Origin: Rubrobacter sp. | GTDB lineage: Bacteria; Actinomycetota; Rubrobacteria; Rubrobacterales; Rubrobacteraceae | Length of the DNA stretch: 15,820 nucleotides | Direction of reading: 5' to 3' | Assembly (NCBI GenBank): GCA_016781775.1 | Contig: JADDPR010000179.1 | Location: forward strand, 1 to 15,820 | Shown: positions 5,664 to 12,856 of the stretch, one piece after another | Layout: each line of letters opens with the position of its first letter | Position numbering within the stretch: the first letter of the stretch is position 1 | Position numbers and translations under genes: made by a program | Notes under the pieces: generated by a model | What the model saw: only the letters and a program-made list of their open reading frames with translations | What the model was told of the DNA's origin: nothing | The model's database searches: none

Positions 5664-6737
5664 ATGAACCACCCTTACCACCTCCCCCGTAGTCCTGCCG
5701 ATGCACCAACTCGGCCTCCCCGTCACCGGCTGGTCACGGCGTGCTCCTCCCTCGTCATGCTCGTCGTGCTCGTCTCACTGCTCGTGTCCTGCGAGAACAG
5801 GCCCTCCGGTGCGGCAGGATCCAATCGGACCGAACCCGACAAAGTCACCCTGACGCTCGACTGGTACCCGAACGCCGACCACGCCGGGGTTTATCTGGCG
5901 CAGGAGCGGGGTTTCTTCGAGGACGAGAACCTCGAGGTCGAGATACAGCAGCCTTCCGACCCTTCTGCCGTCCTACAGCTCGTCGCCGCCGGGAGGAGCG
6001 AGTTCGGCATCTCCTACGAGAACGAGGTGACGAACGCCGCTGCGCGCGACATCCCGGTCCAGTCGGTGATGGCGATCATGCAAGAGCCCCTGAACTCCAT
6101 CATCGCCCTGAAGGAATCCGGGATAAACGGTCCGGAGGATCTGGCGGGCAAGAAGATCGGCTACGCCGGACAGAGCTTCGGGACGGCGGTGATCGACACG
6201 GTGCTGCGGGAGGCGGGGGCGGACCCCGCCTCCGTCGAGAAGATCAACGTCGGCTACGATCTTAGGCCGGCCCTTACCTCGAAGCGGGTCGACGCGATCG
6301 TGGACGCGTACTGGAACATCGAGGCCGTCGAGCTCAAGGGCGAGGGCTTCGAGACAAACGTCATAAGGCTCCCCGAGGTCGGCGTCCCGAACTACAACGA
6401 GCTTCTCGTCGCCACAAGCGACGGTTACGCTAAAGAGAATCCGTTGATGGTCCGCCGCTTCGTCAATGCGCTCGTGAAGGGCCACGAGGCGGCGCTGGAG
6501 AACCCCGAGGCCGCCCGCGACGCCCTGCTCGCGGCGAACGAGGAGCTCGACCCCGAGGTCGCCCGGGAGACGCTGGAGCTTACGGTCCCGATCTTCGGGA
6601 GCGGGGCAGGCCCGGTCGGATTTCAGGACCCGGAGGAGTGGGAGGCCTACGTGTCCTGGGCCGTTGAGAACGGCGTCCTGGAGAAGAAGGTCGACGTGGG
6701 GGACGCGATGACGAACGAGTTCTTGCCGGAGGGATAG
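5664..6737 (+). CDS. thiY: Pyrimidine-precursor binding lipoprotein ThiY
   Basis: A 357-aa extracellular substrate-binding protein of the NMT1/THI5-like family, delivering formyl-aminopyrimidine to ThiXZ. The N-terminus has basic residues, a hydrophobic stretch (about 28-41) and a lipobox LVSC ending at Cys43, so it should be a membrane-anchored lipoprotein. The mature part opens with VTLTLDWYPNADHAGVYLAQ, the hallmark of this family, where the Trp and Tyr stack on the pyrimidine. YDLRPAL and YWNIEAVEL continue the domain. ATG 5664 is preferred over a GTG at 5655 because the AAGGGAG ribosome site (5649-5655) sits 8 nt ahead. It is separated from thiX by riboswitch 2 and is followed closely by thiD. 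Confidence 0.93.
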   Translation: MNHPYHLPRSPADAPTRPPRHRLVTACSSLVMLVVLVSLLVSCENRPSGAAGSNRTEPDKVTLTLDWYPNADHAGVYLAQERGFFEDENLEVEIQQPSDPSAVLQLVAAGRSEFGISYENEVTNAAARDIPVQSVMAIMQEPLNSIIALKESGINGPEDLAGKKIGYAGQSFGTAVIDTVLREAGADPASVEKINVGYDLRPALTSKRVDAIVDAYWNIEAVELKGEGFETNVIRLPEVGVPNYNELLVATSDGYAKENPLMVRRFVNALVKGHEAALENPEAARDALLAANEELDPEVARETLELTVPIFGSGAGPVGFQDPEEWEAYVSWAVENGVLEKKVDVGDAMTNEFLPEG

Positions 6738-6750
6738 GGAGGGGACGCCT

Positions 6751-7545
6751 TTGAAGCGCGTTATAAGCATAGCGACGAGCGATTCGGGGGCGGGGGCCGG
6801 CATACAGGCCGACCTGAAGGCGTTTTTGCGCTGCGGGGTCTACGGGACGACCGCGATCGTCGCCACGACCGCCCAGAACACCGTCGGGGTGACGGACATC
6901 TTCGCCTTCCCCCCGGAGGTGGCCGTGCGCCAGATCGAGGCGGTCGCCTCGGACATCGGCGTGGACGCCGTCAAGACCGGGATGCTGTTCAACGCCGGCA
7001 TCATCTCCGCCGTCGCGGGAGCCGTGGACCGCCTCCGGCTGCCGAACGTCGTCGTCGACCCGGTGATGGTCGCCGAGAGCGGGGCGGTCCTGCTGGAGCC
7101 CGAAGCCGTCGAGACGTACAAGAACGAGCTCTTCCCGCTCGCCACCGCCATCACGCCGAACCTCAACGAGGCTTTCGCGCTCGTGGGCGAGGAGGTGGAC
7201 GAGGACCGGATGGAGGACTGCGCGGTGACGCTGCACGCGATGGGGCCAAAGGTCGTCATCATCACGGGCGGGCACACCTCGACGGGGGCCGACCTCCTGT
7301 ACGACGGGGAGGGGTTCAAGAGGATCGAGGGCCCCGTCCATCCGTCGGAGAACACGCACGGGGCCGGTTGCACCTACTCCTCGTCGCTCGCGAGCTTTCT
7401 CGCTCTGGGGTACGGGATCGAGGAGGCCGCGAGGAGGGCTCATGCCGTCGCTTCGGAGGCGGTCGGGTACGGGCTCGGCGAGATCGGGGAGGGTGCGGGG
7501 CCGGTACACGCTCTCGGAAGCGTATTGAAAGGGGTGGAGGGTTGA
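6751..7545 (+). CDS. thiD: Hydroxymethylpyrimidine/phosphomethylpyrimidine kinase ThiD
   Basis: ThiD phosphorylates HMP to HMP-P and then HMP-PP in the cytosol. The 264-aa protein has the ribokinase-fold signature SIATSDSGAGAGIQADLKAF near the N-terminus, VKTGML, the VVDPVMVAESG segment and TPNLNEA. The anion-hole/catalytic region is HGAGCTYSSSLA, keeping the family cysteine. The usual GTGC is GAGC here. TTG 6751 follows a strong GGGAGGGG at 6737-6744 and is 13 nt after the thiY stop. It is stand-alone, not fused to thiE or tenA as in some genomes. It takes HMP produced by the two TenA proteins; its stop overlaps the thiM start. Confidence 0.95.
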   Translation: MKRVISIATSDSGAGAGIQADLKAFLRCGVYGTTAIVATTAQNTVGVTDIFAFPPEVAVRQIEAVASDIGVDAVKTGMLFNAGIISAVAGAVDRLRLPNVVVDPVMVAESGAVLLEPEAVETYKNELFPLATAITPNLNEAFALVGEEVDEDRMEDCAVTLHAMGPKVVIITGGHTSTGADLLYDGEGFKRIEGPVHPSENTHGAGCTYSSSLASFLALGYGIEEAARRAHAVASEAVGYGLGEIGEGAGPVHALGSVLKGVEG

Positions 7546-8351
7546 ACGCGCGGGAAGCATTAAGGAAGATCTCGGACGAGAAACCGCTCGTCCATCACCT
7601 GACAAACTACGTGACGGTCAACCTCGTCGCCAACGTGACGCTCTCCACGGGGGCGCTCCCGGTGATGGCGCACGCGGCCGAGGAGGTCGAGGAGATGGCG
7701 AGCCTCGCCTCGGCGCTCGTCCTCAACATAGGGACGCTCGACCCGGGGCAGATCGAATCGATGCTCCTGGCGGGCAGAAAAGCGAACGAGCGCGGCATCC
7801 CCATAATCCTCGACCCCGTGGGCGCGGGGGCGACGTCCCTTCGCAACCGCACCGCCGAACGGCTCCTCGCCGAGCTCGACGTGGCCGTGGTGTGCGGCAA
7901 CGCCGGGGAGGTAGCGACGCTCGCCGGCCTCGACGCCGAGGTGCGCGGGGTCGAGAGCCTCGCCGGCGACGCGCAGACCGCCGCCCTGCAAGCGGCTCGC
8001 TCCCTGGGCGTGACCGTCGCCGCAACCGGTCCCGTGGACTACGTGAGCGACGGCGGCGGGCGCACCCTGGCCGTCTCCAACGGCCACGCGCTCATGGGCC
8101 GCGTCGTCGGGACCGGTGACGCCTCGACCTCCACCATCGGGTGCTTCGCCGCGGTCGGCGGGGCGGACGTGGAGACGGTCGCCCACGCGCTGGCGTACTA
8201 CGGCCGGGCCGGGGAGATCGCGGCCGGCAGCGCAGGCGTGGAGGGCGGGGGCACCTTCGAGCCCCGCTTCCTCGACGCCCTGCAGGCGCTCGCGGGGGAC
8301 CACGAGAGTCTGGAGGGCAACGTTCGAGTGGAGGAGTTGTCCGTTGGTTGA
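7542..8351 (+). CDS. thiM: Hydroxyethylthiazole kinase ThiM, Asp-type active site
   Basis: ThiM phosphorylates 4-methyl-5-hydroxyethylthiazole to give the thiazole half for ThiE. The 269-aa protein shows LVHHLTNYVTVN near the N-terminus, NIGTLD, ILDPVGAGAT and CGNAGE, all hallmarks of the family. In place of the usual GTGC motif it has VVGTGDAST with Asp193 at the catalytic-base position. In the Bacillus subtilis enzyme this position is Cys198, and its change to Asp was reported to raise activity. TTG 7542 overlaps the thiD stop (TTGA) and follows GGGGTGGAGGG at 7531-7541. It precedes thiW, whose likely substrate is the same thiazole. Family certain. Confidence 0.95.
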   Translation: MNAREALRKISDEKPLVHHLTNYVTVNLVANVTLSTGALPVMAHAAEEVEEMASLASALVLNIGTLDPGQIESMLLAGRKANERGIPIILDPVGAGATSLRNRTAERLLAELDVAVVCGNAGEVATLAGLDAEVRGVESLAGDAQTAALQAARSLGVTVAATGPVDYVSDGGGRTLAVSNGHALMGRVVGTGDASTSTIGCFAAVGGADVETVAHALAYYGRAGEIAAGSAGVEGGGTFEPRFLDALQALAGDHESLEGNVRVEELSVG

Positions 8352-8859
8352 ACCGGCTACGCGCGGCGGGGCAGGGCATACCGGCACCCGAAAGCTCGCC
8401 CTCGCCGGGCTCTTCGCGGCCCTCGGGGTCTTGCTCTCGCTCTTTGCGATCCCGGTGGGCGGCGCGCGCGTCCTGCCTTTTCAGCACGCGATCAACGCGG
8501 TGGCCGGGGTCGTACTCGGGCCGTGGTGGGCGGCCGGGGCTGCGCTCGTGGCGGCCACCCTGCGGTTCTCCCTGGGGACGGGGAGCCTCTTCGCCTTCCC
8601 GGGGAGCCCGTTCGGGGCGCTCATGGTGGGGCTCGTCTACGTGTTTATGAAGCGGGACGAGGCCGCGCTCTCCGAACCGCTCGGGACTGTTCTCGTCGGG
8701 GCGCCGTTGGGCGCGCTCCTCATCTCCCCGTTCCTCGATCTGGGCGCGGCCGGCGGCGTCGGGGTGCTCATGGTCTCGTTCGCGCTGTCGAGCATCCCCG
8801 GCGCGATCCTGGGCTACCTCCTGCTCAAGGCGCTGCGCAGGGCCGGAGCGATCCGCTAG
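8344..8859 (+). CDS. thiW: ThiW, thiazole ECF transporter S-component
   Basis: A 171-aa integral membrane protein with about five or six helices. After a short polar start, RKLALAGLFAALGVLLSLFAIPVGG is the usual S-component first helix, and FQHAINAVAGVVLGPWWA, LRFSLGTGSLFAFPGSPFGAL are the features that distinguish ThiW. It should bind hydroxyethylthiazole and import it together with a shared EcfA-EcfA'-EcfT module that is not in this window. TTG 8344 overlaps the thiM end by 8 nt and has GGAGGAG at 8330-8336, 7 nt ahead, which decides the start. It closes the riboswitch-controlled set. Confidence 0.9.
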   Translation: MVEPATRGGAGHTGTRKLALAGLFAALGVLLSLFAIPVGGARVLPFQHAINAVAGVVLGPWWAAGAALVAATLRFSLGTGSLFAFPGSPFGALMVGLVYVFMKRDEAALSEPLGTVLVGAPLGALLISPFLDLGAAGGVGVLMVSFALSSIPGAILGYLLLKALRRAGAIR

Positions 8860-9240
8860 AGTGCGTCCTATCCCCGCTCGACCACTCCCGCCGCAACGGT
8901 GTCCTCGCCCCGAGCGTTTTCGGCGGGAAGTACCGGCTCGTACGGGGGTGATGGCCCTCAGGCCGCGTTGACAGGTCCGGCAAGAATCAGGTGGCCTTTC
9001 GAGCCCCTGACGACGATGCACGCCGTTTTCCTGAAGCCTTAGAAGCGTTCGATCTTCTTGCAGCCTATAGACCGGACGTCCCTGCCCTCGAGTCGGAGGA
9101 ACGAAGGGCCCGATCCGTGGGCGACGTTCGTGGGGCGCGAACGCCGGTCCCGCGTGGAACCGTCCGGGTCGATGGTGCAGGCGGTGCCGCGCGGGCGTTG
9201 TATTACGGTGGTGGGGGAGCGATCCTGTATAAATAGCGGT
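8860..9240. other. Gap between the two thiamine units
   Basis: This 380-bp stretch has no convincing gene. An open frame of 81 codons (8991-9236) has no family resemblance and no ribosome site. Just after thiW, CCCGCCG (8887-8893) and CGGCGGG (8921-8927) can pair around an inner CTCG-CCC-CGAG hairpin (8904-8914) that is followed by CGTTTT, a weak terminator-like arrangement. At its right end lies the -10 box of the DUF2071 gene. There is no TPP riboswitch. Confidence 0.45.
9228..9233 (+). promoter_or_regulatory. -10 box for a leaderless DUF2071 mRNA
   Basis: TATAAA is followed by 7 nt (TAGCGGT) and ATG at 9241, the same geometry as the two divergent leaderless promoters at 1762-1810. TTACGG (9203-9208) is a possible -35 at 19 bp. 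No ribosome site lies between. Confidence 0.55.
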
Positions 9241-10008
9241 ATGGAGACCGGTTCCACCATCGAGCGCCTTCTGGGCGAGACGAGCCATCGCCCGTATCCT
9301 GTGCCGGAGGGATCATGGGCCCTGAGCATGAGCTGGCACGACGTGCTCTTCATGCACTGGCCGGCGCCGGAGGGCTGGTTGCGTTCCCTTATACCGCCGT
9401 CGTTGGAGCTGGATTCCTTCGATGGGTCGGCGTGGCTCGGGGTGGTGCCGTTCACGATGTCCGGGGTGAGGCCGCGCTTCTTGCCGGGGGTGCCGTGGCT
9501 CTCGAACTTTCCGGAGATAAACCTCCGCACCTACGTTACCCGGAACGGCAAGCCCGGCGTCTGGTTTTTCAGCCTGGACGCCCACAACCCGGTCGCCGTC
9601 CGCCTCGCCCGCGCTACCTTCTCGCTCCCCTACTTCGACGCGAGGATGTCCTCCCGGTCCTCGGGCGACGGCATAGATTACAAAAGCGTGCGCACCCACA
9701 AGGGGGCCGCGCCGACCAGGTTCGTCGGCCGTTACAGGTCGACGGGCGGCCGGTTCGATTCCGGTCCCGGTACGCTGGAGAACTTCCTCACCGAGCGCTA
9801 CTGCCTCTACAGCGCGGACGGTAAGGGGCGCGTACGGCGGGGGGAGATCCACCACGAGATGTGGCCGCTCGAGGGGGCCGAGGTGGAGGTCGAGGAGATG
9901 GAGATGACCGGACAGATCGGGGTTACCCTCCCCCGGACCGAGCCCGTGATCCACCTCGCCCGCCGCCTCGACGTCGTCGCCTGGACCCCGCGGAGGATAG
10001 ATCCGTGA
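9241..10008 (+). CDS. DUF2071 (YqjF-like) protein
   Basis: A 255-aa predicted cytosolic protein of the DUF2071 family. The recognisable core is SWHDVLFMHWPAPEGWLRSLIPP, then DGSAWLGVVPFTMSGVRPRFLPG, LRTYVT and PGVWFFSLDAHNPVAVRLARA, followed by LPYFDARM. The biochemical role of the family is not established; I believe it has a fold like acetoacetate decarboxylase, which is only a recollection. ATG 9241 is chosen because of the -10 box 7 nt before it and because family members start here; an in-frame extension to 9058 is low-complexity and unsupported. Its stop overlaps the thiE start (GTGA), so the two are co-translated. That makes a role tied to thiamine possible, though family members often occur away from thi genes. 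Confidence 0.85.
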   Translation: METGSTIERLLGETSHRPYPVPEGSWALSMSWHDVLFMHWPAPEGWLRSLIPPSLELDSFDGSAWLGVVPFTMSGVRPRFLPGVPWLSNFPEINLRTYVTRNGKPGVWFFSLDAHNPVAVRLARATFSLPYFDARMSSRSSGDGIDYKSVRTHKGAAPTRFVGRYRSTGGRFDSGPGTLENFLTERYCLYSADGKGRVRRGEIHHEMWPLEGAEVEVEEMEMTGQIGVTLPRTEPVIHLARRLDVVAWTPRRIDP

Positions 10009-10637
10009 AGCCCATCGAGAGGTTGGGGGAGGCCCGCCTGATCCTCGTCACGGATCCCCGCCCGGACCTCGCCGCCAGGGTCAGGGCGGCCGTCCGGGGG
10101 GGCGTGGACATAGTGCAGCTCAGGGACAAGCACGCCACGCGCGAGGAGCTCTTGCCGCTGGCCGAAGAACTGCGCGGGATCTGCGAGGAGGCCGACGCCA
10201 TCTTCACCGTTAACGACGACGTGGAGCTCGCCCGATCCTCCCGCGCCCACGGGGTCCATCTCGGTCAGGAGGACGGTCCCCTCGCGGGGGCCAGGCGCGC
10301 CCTCGGCCCCGACGCCGTAATCGGCCGGTCGGTGGGGAGCACGCAGGAGGCGATCGAGGCCGTCCGGGAAGGCGCGGACTACCTGGGGGTGGGGACGATC
10401 TACGCCACCCCGACGAAGCCGGAGGAGGAGGCGGACGGTCCTGCGCTCCTCGGGGAGGTGGCGGACCTCGGGCTCGTCGTCCCGTGGTTCGCCATCGGCG
10501 GCATAACGCGGGAGACGGCCGGGGAAGCGGCCGCCGCGGGGGCTTACGGCTTCGCGGTCGTCCGGGCCGTGCTCGACGCCGACGACCCGGCCTCCACCGC
10601 CCGCGAGCTCCGTTCCCTTCTGGGCGCGGGGCTCTAG
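10005..10637 (+). CDS. thiE: Thiamine phosphate synthase ThiE
   Basis: ThiE condenses HMP-PP with thiazole phosphate to thiamine phosphate. The 210-aa TIM-barrel has VQLRDK (37-42), where the lysine region binds pyrophosphate, TVNDDV (68-73), GVHLGQED (83-90), the phosphate loop GTIYATPTKPE (usually GPIFPTPTK) and WFAIGGIT. GTG 10005 overlaps the DUF2071 stop by 3 nt. Its substrates are the products of thiD and thiM in the upstream, riboswitch-controlled unit, but thiE itself lies under a promoter with no riboswitch. The next gene starts 3 nt after its stop. Function certain. Confidence 0.95.
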   Translation: MKPIERLGEARLILVTDPRPDLAARVRAAVRGGVDIVQLRDKHATREELLPLAEELRGICEEADAIFTVNDDVELARSSRAHGVHLGQEDGPLAGARRALGPDAVIGRSVGSTQEAIEAVREGADYLGVGTIYATPTKPEEEADGPALLGEVADLGLVVPWFAIGGITRETAGEAAAAGAYGFAVVRAVLDADDPASTARELRSLLGAGL

Positions 10638-10640
10638 GGC

Positions 10641-11510
10641 TTGGCGGTCAAGGCCGACCTCGTCTCCGGCATCCTGCCGGTCCGCTCCGACGGCCGGATG
10701 CTCTTGCTCCAGCGACCGGGCACGGAGACGTGGGAACCTCCGGCGGGCCGTCTCGCCCCCGGCGAAGGCTTCGCCTACGGGGCCGTCCGCGAGGTCTACG
10801 AGGAGACGGGTCTCCTCGTGGCCCCGCAGCGTCTCCTCGCGACCTGGGTAGGGGAGCGCCCCGGAGGGGGACTCCTCGCGAGCGCCACCTTTATAGGAAG
10901 GGCCGGACGGGACGACGTCCGGATCTCCCACGAGCACCTCGGGTACAGGTGGGTGACGCTGGACGAGTGGCTCGAGTTGCCGAGCTGGTGGAGCCGCGAG
11001 AACATCCTGCGGGTAGCGGGGCCCGTCTCCGCCCTCTCCACTGAACTCCTCCCCGAACCGCCCGTCCCGGAGCCGCCACGCCCCGGGGTGGTGAACGCGA
11101 ACCTCGGCGCGGGGACCGTCGTCGTGGACGTAAGCGGGCGGGAGCCCCGCGCGCTCCTGCTCCGGCGCCGCAAGCCGCCCGTGGGCTTGTGGGAGAACCC
11201 GGGCGGGATGCTGGAGCCCGGCGAGGACTTCGTGCGGTGCGCCCGGCGCGAGACCCTCGAGGAGACCGGCCTCGACGTCGAGCCCGGGGCCCCGTGGTGG
11301 GCCCGGGTCGAGGGCTGGCGCGCCCCCGACGACCCCGAGCTCTACGCGGGCGTCGGCTTTCTCGCCCGCCACCCCGGAGGGGAGGTTCGGCTCGAAGACT
11401 CCGCCCACGACCGGTACCTGTGGGCCACCGAAACCGAGTGGCGTACGCTGCGTACCTGGTACACGAGCGGAGAATCCGACGCCCTCTGGAGGGCGGTGAA
11501 GGAGACGTGA
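10641..11510 (+). CDS. Double Nudix-domain protein
   Basis: A 289-aa fusion of two Nudix domains. Box 1 is at residues 36-58 (GRLAPGEGFAYGAVREVYEE then TGL) and box 2 at 189-211 (GMLEPGEDFVRCARRETLEE then TGL after Gly189); both keep the G, E, RE and EE metal-binding residues, so both should be active. A proline-rich linker (138-148) joins them. TTG 10641 is 3 nt after the thiE stop and the end overlaps the next gene (GTGA), so it is translated with thiE. Known thiamine-linked Nudix enzymes hydrolyse HMP-PP, TPP or damaged (oxo/oxy) TPP analogues; such a role is a reasonable inference here, not shown. The two domains are not near-identical, suggesting two substrates. Confidence 0.88.
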   Translation: MAVKADLVSGILPVRSDGRMLLLQRPGTETWEPPAGRLAPGEGFAYGAVREVYEETGLLVAPQRLLATWVGERPGGGLLASATFIGRAGRDDVRISHEHLGYRWVTLDEWLELPSWWSRENILRVAGPVSALSTELLPEPPVPEPPRPGVVNANLGAGTVVVDVSGREPRALLLRRRKPPVGLWENPGGMLEPGEDFVRCARRETLEETGLDVEPGAPWWARVEGWRAPDDPELYAGVGFLARHPGGEVRLEDSAHDRYLWATETEWRTLRTWYTSGESDALWRAVKET

Positions 11511-11845
11511 TCGCGGAAGAAGCGCGACGTGAGCAAGGCCAGGATCTCCAGGCGCAGACCGGAGACGGAGCTGCCGAAGCTTCCGCTACCGACGGCGTCT
11601 CCCGGGGAGGCTGGCGGACCTGGGTGCTCGTCTTTGGAGTCTTCGTCCTCCCGATCCTGTTCTACGCCGCGATCCCAGCCGTCGCGGCGTTGTTCATACC
11701 GCCCGGCAGGAAGGTCGCGTTCTCGGCCGCGCTCGTGATCGGGGCCGAGGGGACTTTCCTGGTCTCGGCGCTCGTCCTCGGTCGGGAGGCCGTGCGGCGC
11801 TACCTCGACCCGAGGCCCCTCTTCGGCCGGTCCGGAGAAGGCTGA
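11507..11845 (+). CDS. Small two-helix membrane protein between Nudix and thiL
   Basis: A 112-aa protein with a polar N-terminal 35 residues and two hydrophobic helices, about 39-64 (WVLVFGVFVLPILFYAAIPAV) and 70-91, the second containing Glu81. The tail LGREAVRRYLDPRPLFGR is basic. The layout resembles the small transporter-suffix domain found alone or after transporters, but this is a weak match by eye. GTG 11507 overlaps the Nudix stop (GTGA); GGAG at 11501-11504 is close to it, so coupling is the likelier way it starts. Its TGA overlaps the predicted thiL start. The function is not known; position suggests a membrane partner of the thiamine enzymes or simple hitch-hiking. Confidence 0.7.
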   Translation: MIAEEARREQGQDLQAQTGDGAAEASATDGVSRGGWRTWVLVFGVFVLPILFYAAIPAVAALFIPPGRKVAFSAALVIGAEGTFLVSALVLGREAVRRYLDPRPLFGRSGEG

Positions 11846-12792
11846 ACGAGTTCGACGTCATACGACGCCTCTCGGGGCGCCTCCCCGCGCCGCCCGCCGA
11901 GGTCGTCGTGCCCATCGGGGACGACTGCGCCGTCATACGCCTCGGGGATGGGCTCTGGGCCGCCGCGGCGGATATGCTCGTCGAGGGGCGTCACTTCGAG
12001 GCCTCGTGGGCCTCGCCCCGGGACGTCGGGTACAAGGCCGTGGCCGTCAACGTCTCGGACGTCGCCGCGATGGGGGGGACGCCGCGGTTCGTCCTCGCCT
12101 CCGGCGGCGGCCCGGACCCCGAGACGACGCTGGGCTGCATGGAGGGGCTCTTCGAGGCCTCCGAGGAGTTCGGGGTGTACCCCCTCGGGGGCGACACGAC
12201 GGGCTCCCCGGCGCTTACGGTGGACGTTGCGATCCTCGGGGAGTTGAGCTATCCGCCCGTGCTCCGCTCCGGCGCCCGGCCCGGGGACCTTCTGGCCGTC
12301 ACCGGCGAGCTCGGCGCGTCGGCGGCGGGGCTCCTCGCGCTCATGGGCGGCGACACCGGACCTCGCGTCCGGCGCCTGGTCCGCAAGCACCTCCGCCCGG
12401 AGCCGCGGACCCTCGCGGGAAGGACGGCGGCCCGGCTCGGGGCGGGGGCCATGATCGACCTCTCCGACGGCCTCGCCTCCGACGTACGCCACGTCTGCGA
12501 GGGGAGCAGCGTGGGCTGCCGCGTGGACCTCGGGCTCCTTCCCATCGCCGACGATACCCGGGAGTACGCCTCGTCCCTGGGCCGCGACCCGGAGGTGCTC
12601 GCCGCGACCGGGGGCGAGGACTACGAGCTGCTGATCTCCGCCCCCGAGGGGGTGATGGATGGGTTGGCCGCGGAAGCCGACGTGCCCGTCACCGTCGTCG
12701 GGGAGGTCGTGGATGGGGGAGGGGTGGCGTTCGTGCGCGACGGAGAGCACCTCGACGACCTCTCGGGCTGGGATCATTTTCGCGAGGCATAG
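11842..12792 (+). CDS. thiL: Thiamine monophosphate kinase ThiL, likely CTG start
   Basis: ThiL makes thiamine pyrophosphate, the active coenzyme and the riboswitch ligand, from thiamine phosphate and ATP. The protein shows IGDDCAVI (25-32), ADMLVEGRHF (43-52), GYKAVAVNVSDVAAMG (63-78), GGDTTGSP, IDLSDGLASD and GGEDYELL, the full PurM-like family set. No in-frame ATG, GTG or TTG exists before GTG 11908, which would cut off the first 22 residues. Those residues (EFDVIRRLSGRLPAPPAEVV) match the normal ThiL N-terminus, so a CTG at 11842, overlapping the preceding stop (CTGA), is chosen; this gives 316 aa, close to the E. coli length. A GGAGAAGG stretch (11834-11841) lies directly ahead. The product is certain; the start codon is inferred. 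Confidence 0.92.
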   Translation: MNEFDVIRRLSGRLPAPPAEVVVPIGDDCAVIRLGDGLWAAAADMLVEGRHFEASWASPRDVGYKAVAVNVSDVAAMGGTPRFVLASGGGPDPETTLGCMEGLFEASEEFGVYPLGGDTTGSPALTVDVAILGELSYPPVLRSGARPGDLLAVTGELGASAAGLLALMGGDTGPRVRRLVRKHLRPEPRTLAGRTAARLGAGAMIDLSDGLASDVRHVCEGSSVGCRVDLGLLPIADDTREYASSLGRDPEVLAATGGEDYELLISAPEGVMDGLAAEADVPVTVVGEVVDGGGVAFVRDGEHLDDLSGWDHFREA

Positions 12793-12836
12793 AGGGTTCT
12801 GCGGTGACGCGCACGGGTACGGGACCACGCAGGACG

Positions 12837-12856
12837 CCCCGAAAGGGGGGCTTTCC
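12837..12856 (+). promoter_or_regulatory. Hairpin covering the ChaB ribosome site
   Basis: CCCC-GAAA-GGGG (12837-12848) is a stable GNRA-type hairpin followed by GGCTTTCC. Its right arm is the ribosome site of the chaB gene that starts at 12857. It may be a weak attenuator after thiL or a translational brake on chaB. Confidence 0.4.

Noticed and set aside
8991..9236. Open frame of 81 codons in the gap before DUF2071
   Set aside because: No family resemblance, no ribosome site, and it overlaps the DUF2071 promoter; open frames of this size are expected by chance at this GC content.
9058..9240. In-frame N-terminal extension of DUF2071
   Set aside because: Arg/Ser-rich, unlike the family, and it would read through the TATAAA box; the family core begins just after ATG 9241.
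9807..11408. Minus-strand open frame of 533 codons opposite thiE and the Nudix gene
   Set aside because: Antisense shadow typical of GC-rich DNA; both sense genes have complete family motifs.
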